A DNA stretch of 64,000 nucleotides from Gordionus sp. m RMFG-2023 (Eukaryota; Nematomorpha; Gordioida; Chordodea; Parachordodidae). Under the pieces are notes generated by a model. That model did no database searches. It saw only the letters and a list, made by a program, of their open reading frames with translations, and had not been told where the DNA came from. Below are positions 50,177-61,045 of the stretch, one piece after another; positions within the stretch are counted from its first letter, which is position 1, and every line of letters starts with the position of its first letter. The stretch lies in the NCBI RefSeq assembly GCF_954871325.1, contig NC_088775.1:12749561-12813560 (forward strand). Reading direction: 5' to 3'. The position numbers were made by a program, and so were the translations under genes.

Positions 50177-51727
50177 TAGACCCGTGCGACGCCAGCTAAT
50201 GGCCGACTGCCAAATTTTTTGGATACGCCGAAAACGCTGCCATATATGAAAATCACGCTGGTGCATAAATTTTTTTCATATTTTATAAATTTTTATTCCA
50301 ATTAATCTCAATCAGGATTTTGATAAATTTTTATTTTTTTACCTATTTTAAAATCATAATTATTTTGACGTCATTTTAGAATTTAATCAATCAAAAATCT
50401 ACTTTTTTATTTTTAAAATGGATGCATCTACATTTATAATTCTATAAATAATTTTAGTATTATAGCAGTAAATAATAAAAATAATAAATAATTAGTTTGG
50501 AAATTTTTTGGGTTTTATACTTAAAAAGAGATAATAAAACATGATATTAAAAAGGTGCTCTTTCTTGAAAATCTCAACAAAAGAATTATAGAAATTATTC
50601 TTATTCTAAGAAATAAAACTGCATAAGTTGAATTTGAATTCGAGGCAGATAAAAGAAAATGTCTAGGTACAATAGATCATATATGTTAGATCTTGATAGC
50701 ACTGATCCATACCCCAATACCCTTCAATAATTCCTATGATAATAATAATAATTCCACGCATGTGAAAACCTTAAAATTAAAGGTCTCAACTAGTTAGATA
50801 TTAATTAGGCTAAAAAGCATATCTGGATTAAATAATTTAATTAATAATGTTTTGATTCTCAAATTATTAAAGAATTGTTAGCATTTCTTTTAAAAATTTA
50901 AAGAAACTGTAGAATTTTTTTTATCACCACAAAAAAAGGCCTACAATAAATTTGGCATTACTTTTTAGAAATGAAACATTTAATAGTAAATGATAGTGAT
51001 TAAGGAAAATATGCAAAGAAAACTTGCGTTACGATTTCATATTTGTGATCTGCAAGTAATAATATATTAGTGTGTTCATTTATTTAAAAAATTTTCTAGG
51101 TATTGACTTTTTTTCTAGATCCAAAATTTCAAAAATTGACAATTGTATCAAAGAATATAATAGAGGCTCAGTTTCTGAATTTATAATAAAACATCATAAA
51201 CTCATACAGAATGATGATATTCGGGTAGTAAATATAGAGATTGAGGATTTAAATTTAAGTTATTTGACAGAATTGGCAGATAAACACTCGACAAATACAA
51301 ATTATGATTCCACGTTAGGTGACAGAACAAGAATGCCACATTCTTCTTGGAAAACGCCATTCACGAGATATAGATGTTCTAAATTTCTGGAGAGAAAAGA
51401 AGAGTGAACTTCGCTAAAACAAATTCTTTATATTTCGGCAACTAGCACATCTAGTGAAAAATTCAAGGAGATATTATTTTTATACATGATAATTATAAAA
51501 TTACGAAATCTGGATTTATTAGTTTTTTCGTAAATAAAAGATTAAAAAATATGCCGAGATATCTTTAGTGTATATTTTATTTAAAAAAATAAACTAATTA
51601 GCAATTGAAAAAAAATATATTATGAAAATTTATAACTACACCTATTTACGTCGCTTTTGTTGACGGCGGCTAAAAATCAGCTCGCTGCCGGTCGCCGATT
51701 AGATAGTTTCTTCGGCGTACAGGTCTA
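50177..51727 (+). mobile_element. decayed hAT transposon (TAGACC end)
   Basis: The left end TAGACCCGTGCGACGCC and the complement of the right end TAGACCTGTACGCCGAAG are inverted repeats. Flanks AATATAGT and AGTATAGC agree at 6 of 8 positions, so the duplication is plausible but eroded. The interior is AT-rich and keeps a transposase-derived frame at 51072-51407. The element at 57904-59363 belongs to the same family in opposite orientation. Confidence 0.7.
51072..51407 (+). pseudogene. hAT transposase fragment
   Basis: A 111-codon frame with KHSTNTNYDSTLGDRTRMPH then SWKTPFTRYRCSKFLERKEE. The same text, differently eroded, is read on the complement in 58205-58470 (LATKHLTSTNYDPTLSD, KRH-less continuation, then LNERVFSTAGLMMNSRRS). 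In that second copy the hAT dimerisation motif ERVFSTAGL follows. This copy therefore represents the region just before the dimerisation domain; it is truncated and inactive. Family assignment relies on the paired copy. Confidence 0.65.
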
Positions 51728-52289
51728 AGTATAGCTAATCATTTTTAATATCATTACAATTTGGTTGTGAATTGTAACCCCATTTAAATATAGCCATTTA
51801 TGTAATAACTCAATAAAGATTTTATTAGAAGATCACGTTTTTTGTATTTTTTTAGTAATAAAATACAGGGAAAATATTGAAACTTTGACAACCTAAATAT
51901 AAAATATTTTACACCCAGGGCCGCAAAAATTTAGGTTCTCGACCCTGCATTTTCTTGATTTCCTCCTTTAATTTTACCACCATTCTTTTAGTTTTTCAAA
52001 AACCTGAATCTTTCCAGCTATCTTAGAACCATTTACTTTTTTCTCTGACAATCTCTATTGAGATCTGTAAATCAAATTATGCCACAACCCATTGATCCCA
52101 TGAAATTTATAACCAATGTTATTTATCTTATCTTTAATAAACTTTTTACGAGATGTATTTTATTTTATATATTTACCTAGTTAAAGCAACACCTTTATAA
52201 AATGATTTTAAATCCATTTTTATAAAACTATTTAAATCAATTTATTCCTTTGATAAAAAAAAACATTCACTTTTACATAATTTACACAG

Positions 52290-55200
52290 GCTCCTTAAAG
52301 ATAGAGTAGACGAAATTGACAAAAAAGTTAAAGACTTAAACAATGAGACGTTGCAGGAATGGATACAGGGCATGGACGAACTCAAAAATGAACTTCAAGT
52401 CACTCTTGAAATGGCAGGTTTTAATTATTTTCTTAAAAGATGATATTTTTCAACAAGGCAGCTGATTTAATGTTTTTAAATGACTTCGCCAATCTTATAT
52501 TTAAAAAAAAAATAATGTCGATAAGACCCTGATTAATTCTGGGGCTCGCTAATCATTAGATTAGGCCTATTCAAAAACGACGGCTTATCGAATATGCATT
52601 ATTCATATTCGTTTAAACGAATCAATAACTAAGAATAATAAATTATTTAGACGACATTTTGGAATAGTGCCTACCAGTGGATAGTTTTACATTTAAAGGG
52701 AATAAGGTGTATTTGTGTGAGAGTGGGAGGGAGGGGAGAACTTATATCAATGAACCTGTATTTGTACTATTGAGCATAATTTGATCAAAGATATAAAATG
52801 AATCAGCTTCCTCTGTGCTATTAAACTCTTATTTCAATAAAAAAAATTACTTGAGAGTTTTCCACATTCATATCCCAATAACCATCATTGAGTATTATGG
52901 TCATCTTTCATATATATCATCGTCAACATCCATCCCCGCCCAGTATACCCCTTTATAAATATAATCGCACTTTAGACAACTACCATGCCCTATGCCTCAA
53001 GAATTGCGAAAAGGAACTTGATTTTGAGATACAAGCGGCTCAAAACGATTTCGAAAGCTCCAAAGACCTCCTGATCAAAAACGCTTTGCGCGAATACCAC
53101 GTTAAGACGATCGCCGTCGAGGAAAAGCGTAAAACGCTTAATAGCAGCAAAAGTTTTTTGAAAAATAAGATATTAATATATCTCCCCTCCCCGTATTATT
53201 CTAGTGAAAATATTTACTATTTTTTTAAAATTAATCAAAGATTATCCATGCTCATATGATAAGCTTGTTATATATATACATTTCAAATATTTAGAATGCA
53301 GCTTTATGAAAATCTTTGCTCCTTTTTATACCCCCCCCCCCCACCACTTTTCAAAAGAAAATAGATAAAAATAACTTTAAAAAACTACTCGTCCTCTGTA
53401 TTCTTTTTTAGATCAATATAATTATCATATTTTGGTTTATCTAAATTTCTATTAGACCTTTATTATTAAACAGTACTTGTCACGAAATTAAAATTTTTAA
53501 TTCTCAAATATATAAGTATGTCGTATTGGGATTTGGAATTCATAGGCATTCGGAATCTCGGCTTTTAAAATGCAATTTAACCGGAGATGTATTCCAGTAT
53601 GTGTAGAGTAGCTATCCTATTAATTTCACACAAGTTTCGCCCATAAACTTATTTGTGTATTTATTAATAATTTATACTACTACTGGTTCAAAAGTTCGTG
53701 GTAGAATTGTCTGACATTCGCAGTCTATGGGTGCCTCCAAAGTCAAAAAAAATTGTTTTTTATTAAATAAATGATTCTCGCATTTATACATTATGCGTCC
53801 AAACTCGATTTTGTAAATATGAATACTAAAATACTTTTTAGGTCAAATAAGATTTTTTTTCAATTTATAAATCTCCCTCAGTAAATGCTTTAAAATTGAA
53901 AGATGCTATTATATTTTAATGGGAATATTGCAATTTTTTTTCTTTTAATGATAATAAATTTCTGTATTGTAAGCCTAAACAAATTGAGTGCCTAAAATAA
54001 ATTTTCACTGAAATATTGTTTATTTTTTAAATAAAATAAAGTTTTGGGTATGGGCTTGGGAAATTTTTTTGAAACTTATTATGAACTTAAGCCGGACTTG
54101 TGAATTTTCATTATTAAATATGGGCTGCTCCTGAGCCTAATTTTTTTAATACAGGCCTGGGTCAGGCTTGATATTAAAATTAAGGTCCACGAGATTTCTG
54201 ATCACAATTATATATAGACATTCTTGAGCATTAGGTCATAATATTCATTAGTATTGTCATTCAATTTTTTAGTAGTCCTTAATATAAAGTCTAAAAATAC
54301 TTGCCCCAAGATTATAATTTATATTTTTAAATATATATAACATTCTCTTACGAGCAATTAGTTCATATTATTTCATTAGTTTTGTCATTTAAATTTTTGT
54401 TAGGCCTTATTATTTTATCGTGTTGTTCAGCTCGATTTGAACCGATTTTTAGAAACGGCTATCATTTAAATTTCTATTAGGCCTTATTATTCAAAAATGC
54501 TTGTCCCGAGATTGAAATTGATATTTTCAAATATATATATAAAACTACGAGAAATTAAATCTTATTATTTATATTGATATTCTATTTATTTTGAATTTAT
54601 CAGATTCGATTAACAATCCAAAGAAACCTTTCATTGAGTTCAGATATCCGAAAAAACGAATAAAGCCCACTACCGTCACAGATATCCTTTTTATGAATAT
54701 TTTCCACTTTTATTTAAAACAATGATTAAAGCACCTTTTTTTTTAAAGATATTCTTATTTTCTTTTTTAGCAAACTGATTGATAAAAGTAGCAAACTGGC
54801 TGTTGCCTAAATATGTAGAAAAATAAAAACATTGTTATTATAGATTAAAAATCACGTTTTTAAAAAAATGGATTAAAATATAAGGTAATGAGTGGCGTAA
54901 AGAAAGTAATGCTCTTAATTCGTTACTTGTTTTTAATTGTAACGCCATTACTTACTTTTTTATTTAAAAAAGTGACTACCCGTTACCATATATTATATAT
55001 CATGTATATACACTTACAAAAAAATAATCATCTTTCTTAACTCAAACCTTATAAAATTTATTATTGAAAATATACGACCATATATCATTTATCAGCTCAA
55101 CGAATTCGATATACAAGATGATCTCTTAGCTATTAAGAAAGTAATTTAATTACTATTTTTTAGTTAAATATAATGCAAATGCATTATACGACATTTAAAT

Positions 55201-55541
55201 TAATTCGCTATATATATTCTTTCTTTTTTTATATTAGGAAGCTCAAGAATACGCAAAGAATTGTAAGCTAAAAACTGTTTTCATCATTGGCGTTTCTTAT
55301 TTATTGTCTTTTTAAAACGGCATCTTTTCTTGATTTAGGCAAAAAAATAGAATGTAATTTAGGCTTACTCAAATTATATATAGACTTGACTGAATACGCC
55401 TTCTCTCTAGAGCGATGCCATTAATTTCATAAATAAATTTATTAATCACTTATAAATGCTCTCTTTTTAAACAAATTAGCACAAGAATTATATGTGCAAC
55501 AGATTATAGGACTTCCAGTCATGAATCGCGATATCACATAA
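52290..55541 (+). CDS. BRMS1/SDS3-family Sin3-HDAC corepressor subunit (5' end missing)
   Basis: Six exons: 52290-52417, 52976-53152, 54604-54681, 55076-55140, 55238-55262, 55480-55541. Phases join throughout. The text follows BRMS1L: LKDRVDEIDKKVKDLNNETL, LEMADNYHALCLKNCEKELD (human VAGIYRELCLESVKNKYE), FEIQAAQNDFESSKDLLI, VEEKR, YPKKRIKPTTVT then GPYIIYQLNEFDIQDDLLAI (human GPYIVYMLQDLDILEDW). Family members form the coiled-coil scaffold of the Sin3-HDAC complex and act in the nucleus. Exons 3 and 4 are joined by an AT-AC intron. The N-terminal acidic region and start codon were not found and should lie upstream. The last two exons read EAQEYAKN then QELYVQQIIGLPVMNRDIT and stop. They lack the family's C-terminal RLYYDGEWY segment, so this tail is tentative. 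BRMS1 versus SDS3 orthology favours BRMS1. Confidence 0.85.
52564..52671. mobile_element. 108-bp MITE in BRMS1-like intron
   Basis: Ends GGCCTATTCAAAAACGAC and, on the complement, GGCACTATTCCAAAATGTCG are inverted repeats flanked by TA on both sides (52562-52563, 52672-52673). A palindromic ATTCGTTTAAACGAAT sits in the middle. The superfamily is uncertain (TA-duplicating, or Harbinger with a lost third base). Confidence 0.6.
54682..55075 (+). other. AT-AC (U12-type) intron in the BRMS1-like gene
   Basis: The intron begins ATATCCTTTTT, the textbook U12-type AT-AC 5' splice site, and ends ATATAC. A TTTCTTAAC motif at 55032-55040, one base off the U12 branch-site consensus TTCCTTAAC, lies 34 nt before the 3' end; CCTTATAA lies nearer. 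Splicing here gives VTGPYIIYQLNEF, matching BRMS1L VSGPYIVYMLQDL residue for residue. There is no AG between about 54930 and the conserved PYIIYQ codons that could serve instead. Confidence 0.85.
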
Positions 55542-55760
55542 ATAATTTTTAAACCAAACCAGAATAGATAAAATATTTACATAAATATATAAAAAAAATA
55601 AATATTATAATTTTATTATTCTGTACTATAAAAATAATTAAATTATTATTATATTTATTGTTTACATATTATATAATTAGGGAAAGTGTTTATATATCAA
55701 ATAAAAATTACATTATTTTATTTAGTATGTTTATTAATTTCAATATTAGAGCTTCCATCT

Positions 55761-56096
55761 AGAGGCCTGCAATGGACGGGCCAGTTAAAATTGATCATTG
55801 GCTGGTGGCGAGCAAGTTAAAAAATATTTTTAAAACATTAGGAGGGGTCTTGCAAAATCAGCAGAACAGACTTCTATTTATTAAAAATATTTTATTTTAT
55901 GATAATACATATTTTATAATTGTAAGTAAAAATACATCAAAATAAATAGCCAACCAAATAATTTTTGAAACATTGGGCAGATGAGTTAAATAAAATTTTT
56001 AAAAAAAAGGGCGGGCCAATAAATTTTTTTTTAAAACAATTTTAACAATGGGCGAGCTATCCTTTGGGTTAAACTCCGTCTATTGCAGATCTTCTG
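55761..56096. mobile_element. hAT-type MITE
   Basis: Left AGAGGCCTGCAATGGACGGG and complement of right CAGAAGATCTGCAATAGACG share an ATCTGCAAT/CCTGCAAT-GACGG core close to the CAGAGATCTGCA ends of the other copies. GGGCGGGCC and GGCGGGC-type blocks lie inside. No clear 8-bp duplication remains. Confidence 0.6.
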
Positions 56097-57109
56097 TCAT
56101 CCCTCATAACATTTACTAAAATAGTGTTTCTAGCAGGTTGTTCCAAAATTTCTGTCTAGACTATTGAAGCAAAATGTTTCCTTGAGGGCTCCCCTATCCC
56201 AATCTATCTTGACTCAGCCACCTTTTAAAAGTCATTTAATTTCCACTGACTTTCCTTCTTCAATAAGCCAATTTAATAAGATGCATGCATTAAAAATAAA
56301 TTTTAATTGCACAATAAAAAAAATTTAAAAAAGACATCTTTAAATATAAGAGATAAATATTTAATAAAGTAATTTTAAATAATGTTCTTTTACAATTATA
56401 CTAAAAAGTCGAAAGCTAATTTTGTTTTATTACTTTTCATAAACACGGATATTTGCAAAAAAAAGAAAGAGCGAATCACAATGTTCAGCAATTTATTTTT
56501 TTATTAATTAAATTTTAATGCTGATAATGTAACATTAAACACATACCAATATTATACTCATTAATTTATAACTAAAATTCTCAATATGGCTAGTGTTGTA
56601 AAACTAGAGATAGACACTTTATTTAAAATGGGTCCAAATCTAAAATGATTATGAAAAATTTATAATTTTTTTAAAAATCTTCAATAGAACAAATATAAAT
56701 TTTGAGACTAAAAACAAAAAAATATGGGTATCAATTATAATTTTAAGCAAATTGAAAGAATGACTTTCTCAAAAATCATTAATACAAATTTCTAAAGATG
56801 GTGCCTTTAAGGCTATTGTTGTACAGCAACATGAAAGTTTTAATTTATATTTAGATATAAACATTTATAAATTATATTTTAGATTTGCTTAATGCGCAAT
56901 ATAAACTACAATTCTATGATGCATCTCATTTTTTATATATTTTTTGCTTAATTCACTAAATTTTTTATACTTGATATAATAAAAAGTTATTTGTATAAAT
57001 ACTTAAAAGGCTCTTGTTGTACAGTAACATGAAAGTTTTATTTAGATATATAATTTGAAAATATATCATATTCTTTCAATTTGCTCAAATGACCCAATGT
57101 AATAAAAAC
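56097..57109. repeat. locally duplicated AT-rich segment
   Basis: Two copies of TTGTTGTACAGnAACATGAAAG (about 56817 and 57015), each followed by TTTAGATATA, indicate a local duplication of about 200 bp. A diverged further copy of the neighbouring ATGCATCTCATTnTT...TATACTTGATA segment lies at about 57678-57760, beyond the hAT insertion at 57110-57659. The hAT therefore split this repeat. Confidence 0.6.
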
Positions 57110-57659
57110 CAGGGACCCGGAGTGAACCGAAACTAACCGTTAAACCATTATAAACCGTTTTAAATATCCGAACCGATATAATAATTTTGAAGGAGGAAAA
57201 TAACTATAAAAAAACATTAAACCGGTTTAGTTTTTATATTTTAGGAATCAAAAAATTTGAATATCCAGAATTATAAAAACTTGCTCTTATATTACTGGCG
57301 GTTCCCGCAACACACGTTTCTGTAGAAATAGCCTTTTCGGGGCTAAAATTTGTGTTATCACAACAAACAAATATGAATCCATTTATATTAGAAAATATAT
57401 TACTTATAATATATTTAAAATTGAGTTATTTTGAATCTTATATATTTTTTTTATATATAATTCATAGATGTTTATAATAAAAATAAATTAGACGATGGTG
57501 TTGCTTCAATAAAAAAAAAAATTTTAATCATAATGAACCTTTATAATTAACTGAACCGAACCTTTGTAAATTTTTTCTTAAGAACCGTAACCATTAAAAT
57601 TTTTTACATACTGAACCGTAACCAAATTGAACCGTTATAAATAATGGTTCGGGTCCCTG
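57110..57659 (+). mobile_element. 550-bp hAT element with transposase tail
   Basis: Ends CAGGGACCCGGAGTGAACCG (left) and CAGGGACCCGAACCATTATT (complement of right) are flanked by ATAAAAAC / ATAAAATC (57102-57109, 57660-57667), a 7-of-8 match to an 8-bp duplication. AACCG words crowd both subterminal regions. It retains a transposase dimerisation fragment at 57262-57425 but no catalytic core. Confidence 0.88.
57262..57425 (+). pseudogene. hAT transposase dimerisation remnant
   Basis: The plus-strand frame reads YPEL, stop, then KLALILLAVPATHVSVEIAF, SGLKFVLSQQTNMNPF and ILENILLIIYL. AVPATxVSVExAFSGLKFxLS and LENILLI are hallmarks of the Ac/ZBED-like hAT C-terminus. One stop interrupts it and nothing of the DDE core remains. 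Confidence 0.85.
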
Positions 57660-57903
57660 ATAAAATCTGCAATTCCATAATGCATCTCATTCTTGATTTT
57701 TAATTTATATTTTTTATATTTGACATTTCATATAGTATACTTGATAGCCTATAATAAAAATATATTTGTATAAATATCAAACAATTTTAAATTTAAGTTA
57801 CTATTTAGCTTAATTTTTTTTACTGCTCAATATTTTATAAATATTGCCTAAATTATTTTTTTTGACCATTTTGATAAATTAACTGCACAAAAATTTATAA
57901 ATA

Positions 57904-59363
57904 CAGACCTGTGCGCCAATCAATTTATTGGCGACAGGCGTGAATTTTAAAAATTTAACTGGTGGCCAGCGGCGCAACGATTTTTTGCCGCGTCAACATA
58001 GACTGCATAAATCGGTGCACTGTTATAAAATTTTTTATAACATATTTTTTTAATTGCTAATTAAATTTTTAAAGAAAAATTAAATTAAAATATACACTAC
58101 ACTATAGATATCTCGGCATATTTTTAGATCTTTATTTACAAAACATAAATTCAAAGTCGATTTTGTTAATTTTATAATTATCATATATAAATTTCCGGGC
58201 ATAATCATGATCTCCTTGAATTCATCATCAACCCGGCGGTAGAGAAAACTCTTTCATTAAGTGTGACATTTTCCGAAACACAGAATTTTTTAGCTAGCGT
58301 AAATTCGATTTCCAGAAATTTAGTACATCCATATCTTGTGAATGGCGTTTTCAGAAAAGAATATGGCATTCTTATTCTAAATCACTTAAAGTGGGATCAT
58401 AATTTGTACTGGTTAAATGTTTAGTAGCTAATTTTGACAAATAATTTGAATATAAGATTTCATATTGATTCTCAATCAATTTATTTACTTCAATCTACTT
58501 AATAATTAAGCCGTGAGTAATTTTGTACTATAAATATACTTTGACACAATTTTCAATTTTGAAATCTTGGGTCTAAAAAGGAATCCAAGATGTAGATTAT
58601 TTTTGAAATAAAAAATAGATTAAATAAATGAATATACTTATATATTATTATTTTCAGATCACAACCAGAAATCCTAAGGCAAGATTTTTCAGTATATTTT
58701 CCTTTATGGAAATTATTTCCAAGCTATTACTATTATCTGTGTTTCAATTTAACTTCTAAAAAGTGATATCAAGTTTAAAATAAGTCTTTTTGTGCATATA
58801 GAAATTCAACTGTTTCTTTAAATTTTGAAAAAGCTAATAGTTTTATACTAGATCTGATTCATAGTTTGAAATAAAGTTTCCCAATCTTTTCAAAACGTTA
58901 TTAATTAAATTTTTATTTGCTCCAGATATGCTTTCAAGTATAATTAATATATTTTGCCACCTGGTTGGGACTTTTAATTTTGACATTTTCATATGTGTGG
59001 CATTATTATTATCATTGGATTAGCAATTTGAAAATGGGTTTCAGGTTAGAGCTAATAATTTCTAGCATATCTGATGTTAGATCTAAAGTTTTAGTCATTT
59101 TCTTTGGTCTGCATCAAACTCAAATTCAATCTCTGCAGTTTTATATCTTAGGGCACTAATATTTTTTCTTATTTTTTTGATAGGATTTTCAACATGTTTT
59201 AATAGGTATAAAATAAGAATTCATCAAAATCCTATTTGACATAAAAAGTCAACAGTGATTTTGACTAAAAATGCATAAAATATGGAAATTATTCTAAAAA
59301 TTTGGTGATTTTCATAAAAGGCGGCGTTTTGGCGTGGCCAAAAAATATGCGCATTGGTCTAAG
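57904..59363 (-). mobile_element. decayed hAT transposon (TAGACC end)
   Basis: Left CAGACCTGTGCGCCAATCAA; complement of right CTTAGACCAATGCGCATATT. Flanks TATAAATA (57896-57903) and TATAAATA (59364-59371) are identical, although this word is common in such AT-rich DNA. Inside, TTGGCGACAGGCG and GGCGGCGTTTTGGCG blocks mark the subterminal regions. The transposase remnant runs on the complement. Same family as 50177-51727. Confidence 0.75.
58205..58470 (-). pseudogene. hAT transposase remnant
   Basis: The complement reads LATKHLTSTNYDPTLSD, then after frame changes FTRYGCTKFLEIEF, LAKKFCVSENVT and LNERVFSTAGLMMNSRRS. The last is the classical hAT dimerisation motif (ERVFSTAG...NxRRxxL). Several frame changes and stops make it inactive. 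It parallels the plus-strand frame at 51072-51407. Confidence 0.75.
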
Positions 59364-59546
59364 TATAAATAAATTATTAATTTTATATGGCAATATCCCA
59401 ATTATTAAAGCTTATACAATCTTTAAGTGTTGTTGGTGACACGCTATTTCGCTTTGTGGTCAAAAGATAAACGTATTATGTGTTGTATTATTTTGTATAA
59501 AAAGAATGGGTTTCCTTTTTTTACAAAAACAAAATTGAATATTTAT

Positions 59547-59782
59547 CAAAGACCTGCAGATGGATGAAAGACCCGGCCATTTTTAGGCCCGGTCCAAATA
59601 TATTACTTTTATAAAAAAAATTTATAGCTAATAATGGGTTTTATAATATCCTGTTTTAAAATATACGACCAGAGTATTTAGAAAAAAAATTGTTTAGGCC
59701 AGGGCAGAGTATATTTAAAAAATTTAAATACAGCCAGACCCATGTACCCGGGCGGGCTTCGGGCCGGGTTAGCAGGACTCTG
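59547..59782. mobile_element. 236-bp hAT-type MITE, GC-block family
   Basis: Left CAAAGACCTGCAGATGG and complement of right CAGAGTCCTGCTAACCCGG match the CAGAGACCTGCA end of the 33840-35579 element, with GGCCCGGTCC and GGGCCGGG blocks inside. Flanks ATATTTAT and ATTATATA do not match convincingly. Confidence 0.75.
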
Positions 59783-61045
59783 ATTATATATTATTTAGCT
59801 CAAAATTTTTGTTTCATTTAATTTTACACAAAATTATAAAAAAAAATATTTAAAGCGCAGAATTTTTACTGAATTCCACATTTTTCTTAAAATCTAAGAT
59901 GATTTCTGAGCGGTTCATTTTTTTAAAATTCTTACCGTTTCTAGTAAAAAAAATCTGGTCATTTAAAATTCTTTATTTAAAAAACTGAACATTAAGGAAA
60001 TAATTCTGAGTCATGAGAATTTTTAACCAAAACCTTATTTCTGAGCGATTAAATAAGGAGTCCTTTCTTAACACATATATATATTACCTAAAATCACCAA
60101 CTTTAACATATCTTTATTAGTTTTTGCTGATTAAAATTAGCCGAATGCCCTTCTCCCCAGTCCCTATTTATTTCCCATTGTTATGAAGATAGATTAATAA
60201 AAAAAAACTATTGTAATTTATTTCTTTATCAATAGATCTAACTTTTATATACGTTTGTTTAATTGGGTTTGGAATCTCTTCACAATTGATTTTTTTTCCT
60301 CTTCATAAAAAAAAAGCTTTATGTTTAAATATCCCAGCACATTTTATTATAATTCATTTATTATTAATAATATACAATATGAAAGATTTTAAAGTTTAAA
60401 TATCCCACCAATTTTTATCATAATTCATTTATTATTATTAATATACAATATAAAAGATTTTAAATAAATAGTATATATAAATAATAAATATTTTGATAAA
60501 ATAATTTGCATATAATTTGTTATTTATATTATACCAATAATCACGACCCATCTCCCCTGTTACTCTTCATTCGCAGCGAAGTAAACAAAAATGCTTGTAT
60601 ATTTCGTCGCGAATTCGCGCTAACTTTGAATGCAGAGTTAAAGCATAAGCATTAAAATAATTAAGCATTATTTTAAAAAAAAAATAAAGCTATGGTATAC
60701 AAAAAATAATAATTGCCTAAATTATAAATTAAATCATAGCGAAGATTAGATCGTTTATAGAATAAATATTATCGCGAAGTTTATTTTTTTTTTGGCAGGT
60801 TATTATAACTTAAGGTCAGAATGTCTATGATGGATTGACTATCGTATTGTAATATTTTATGAAAAATTTATCATTATGTTATAAATTACCATTACATTAC
60901 TCAATATAATTTAGAAAAGTAATTGGTATATAAACGTTTATAATAAAATAAATAAAATTACACGAAATTATTTTTAAACAAAAATATTTTTTCATAAACT
61001 TCAAAAAAAAAATTTTTTTAGAGCACATATCAGAAATATTTAGTT
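59783..61045. other. region downstream of the ABCC gene
   Basis: AT-rich. A segment is repeated locally: TTTAAATATCCCA-CA..ATTTTTATCATAATTCATTTATTATTA at about 60326-60450 occurs twice, about 70 bp apart. A short CG-containing patch lies at about 60560-60620 (TCGTCGCGAATTCGCGC). No gene seen. Confidence 0.45.

Noticed and set aside
55091-55096. AG at 55094-55095 as a canonical acceptor for BRMS1-like exon 4
   Set aside because: It would delete the conserved GPYIIYQ residues and break the phase with the preceding exon; the AT-AC model keeps both.
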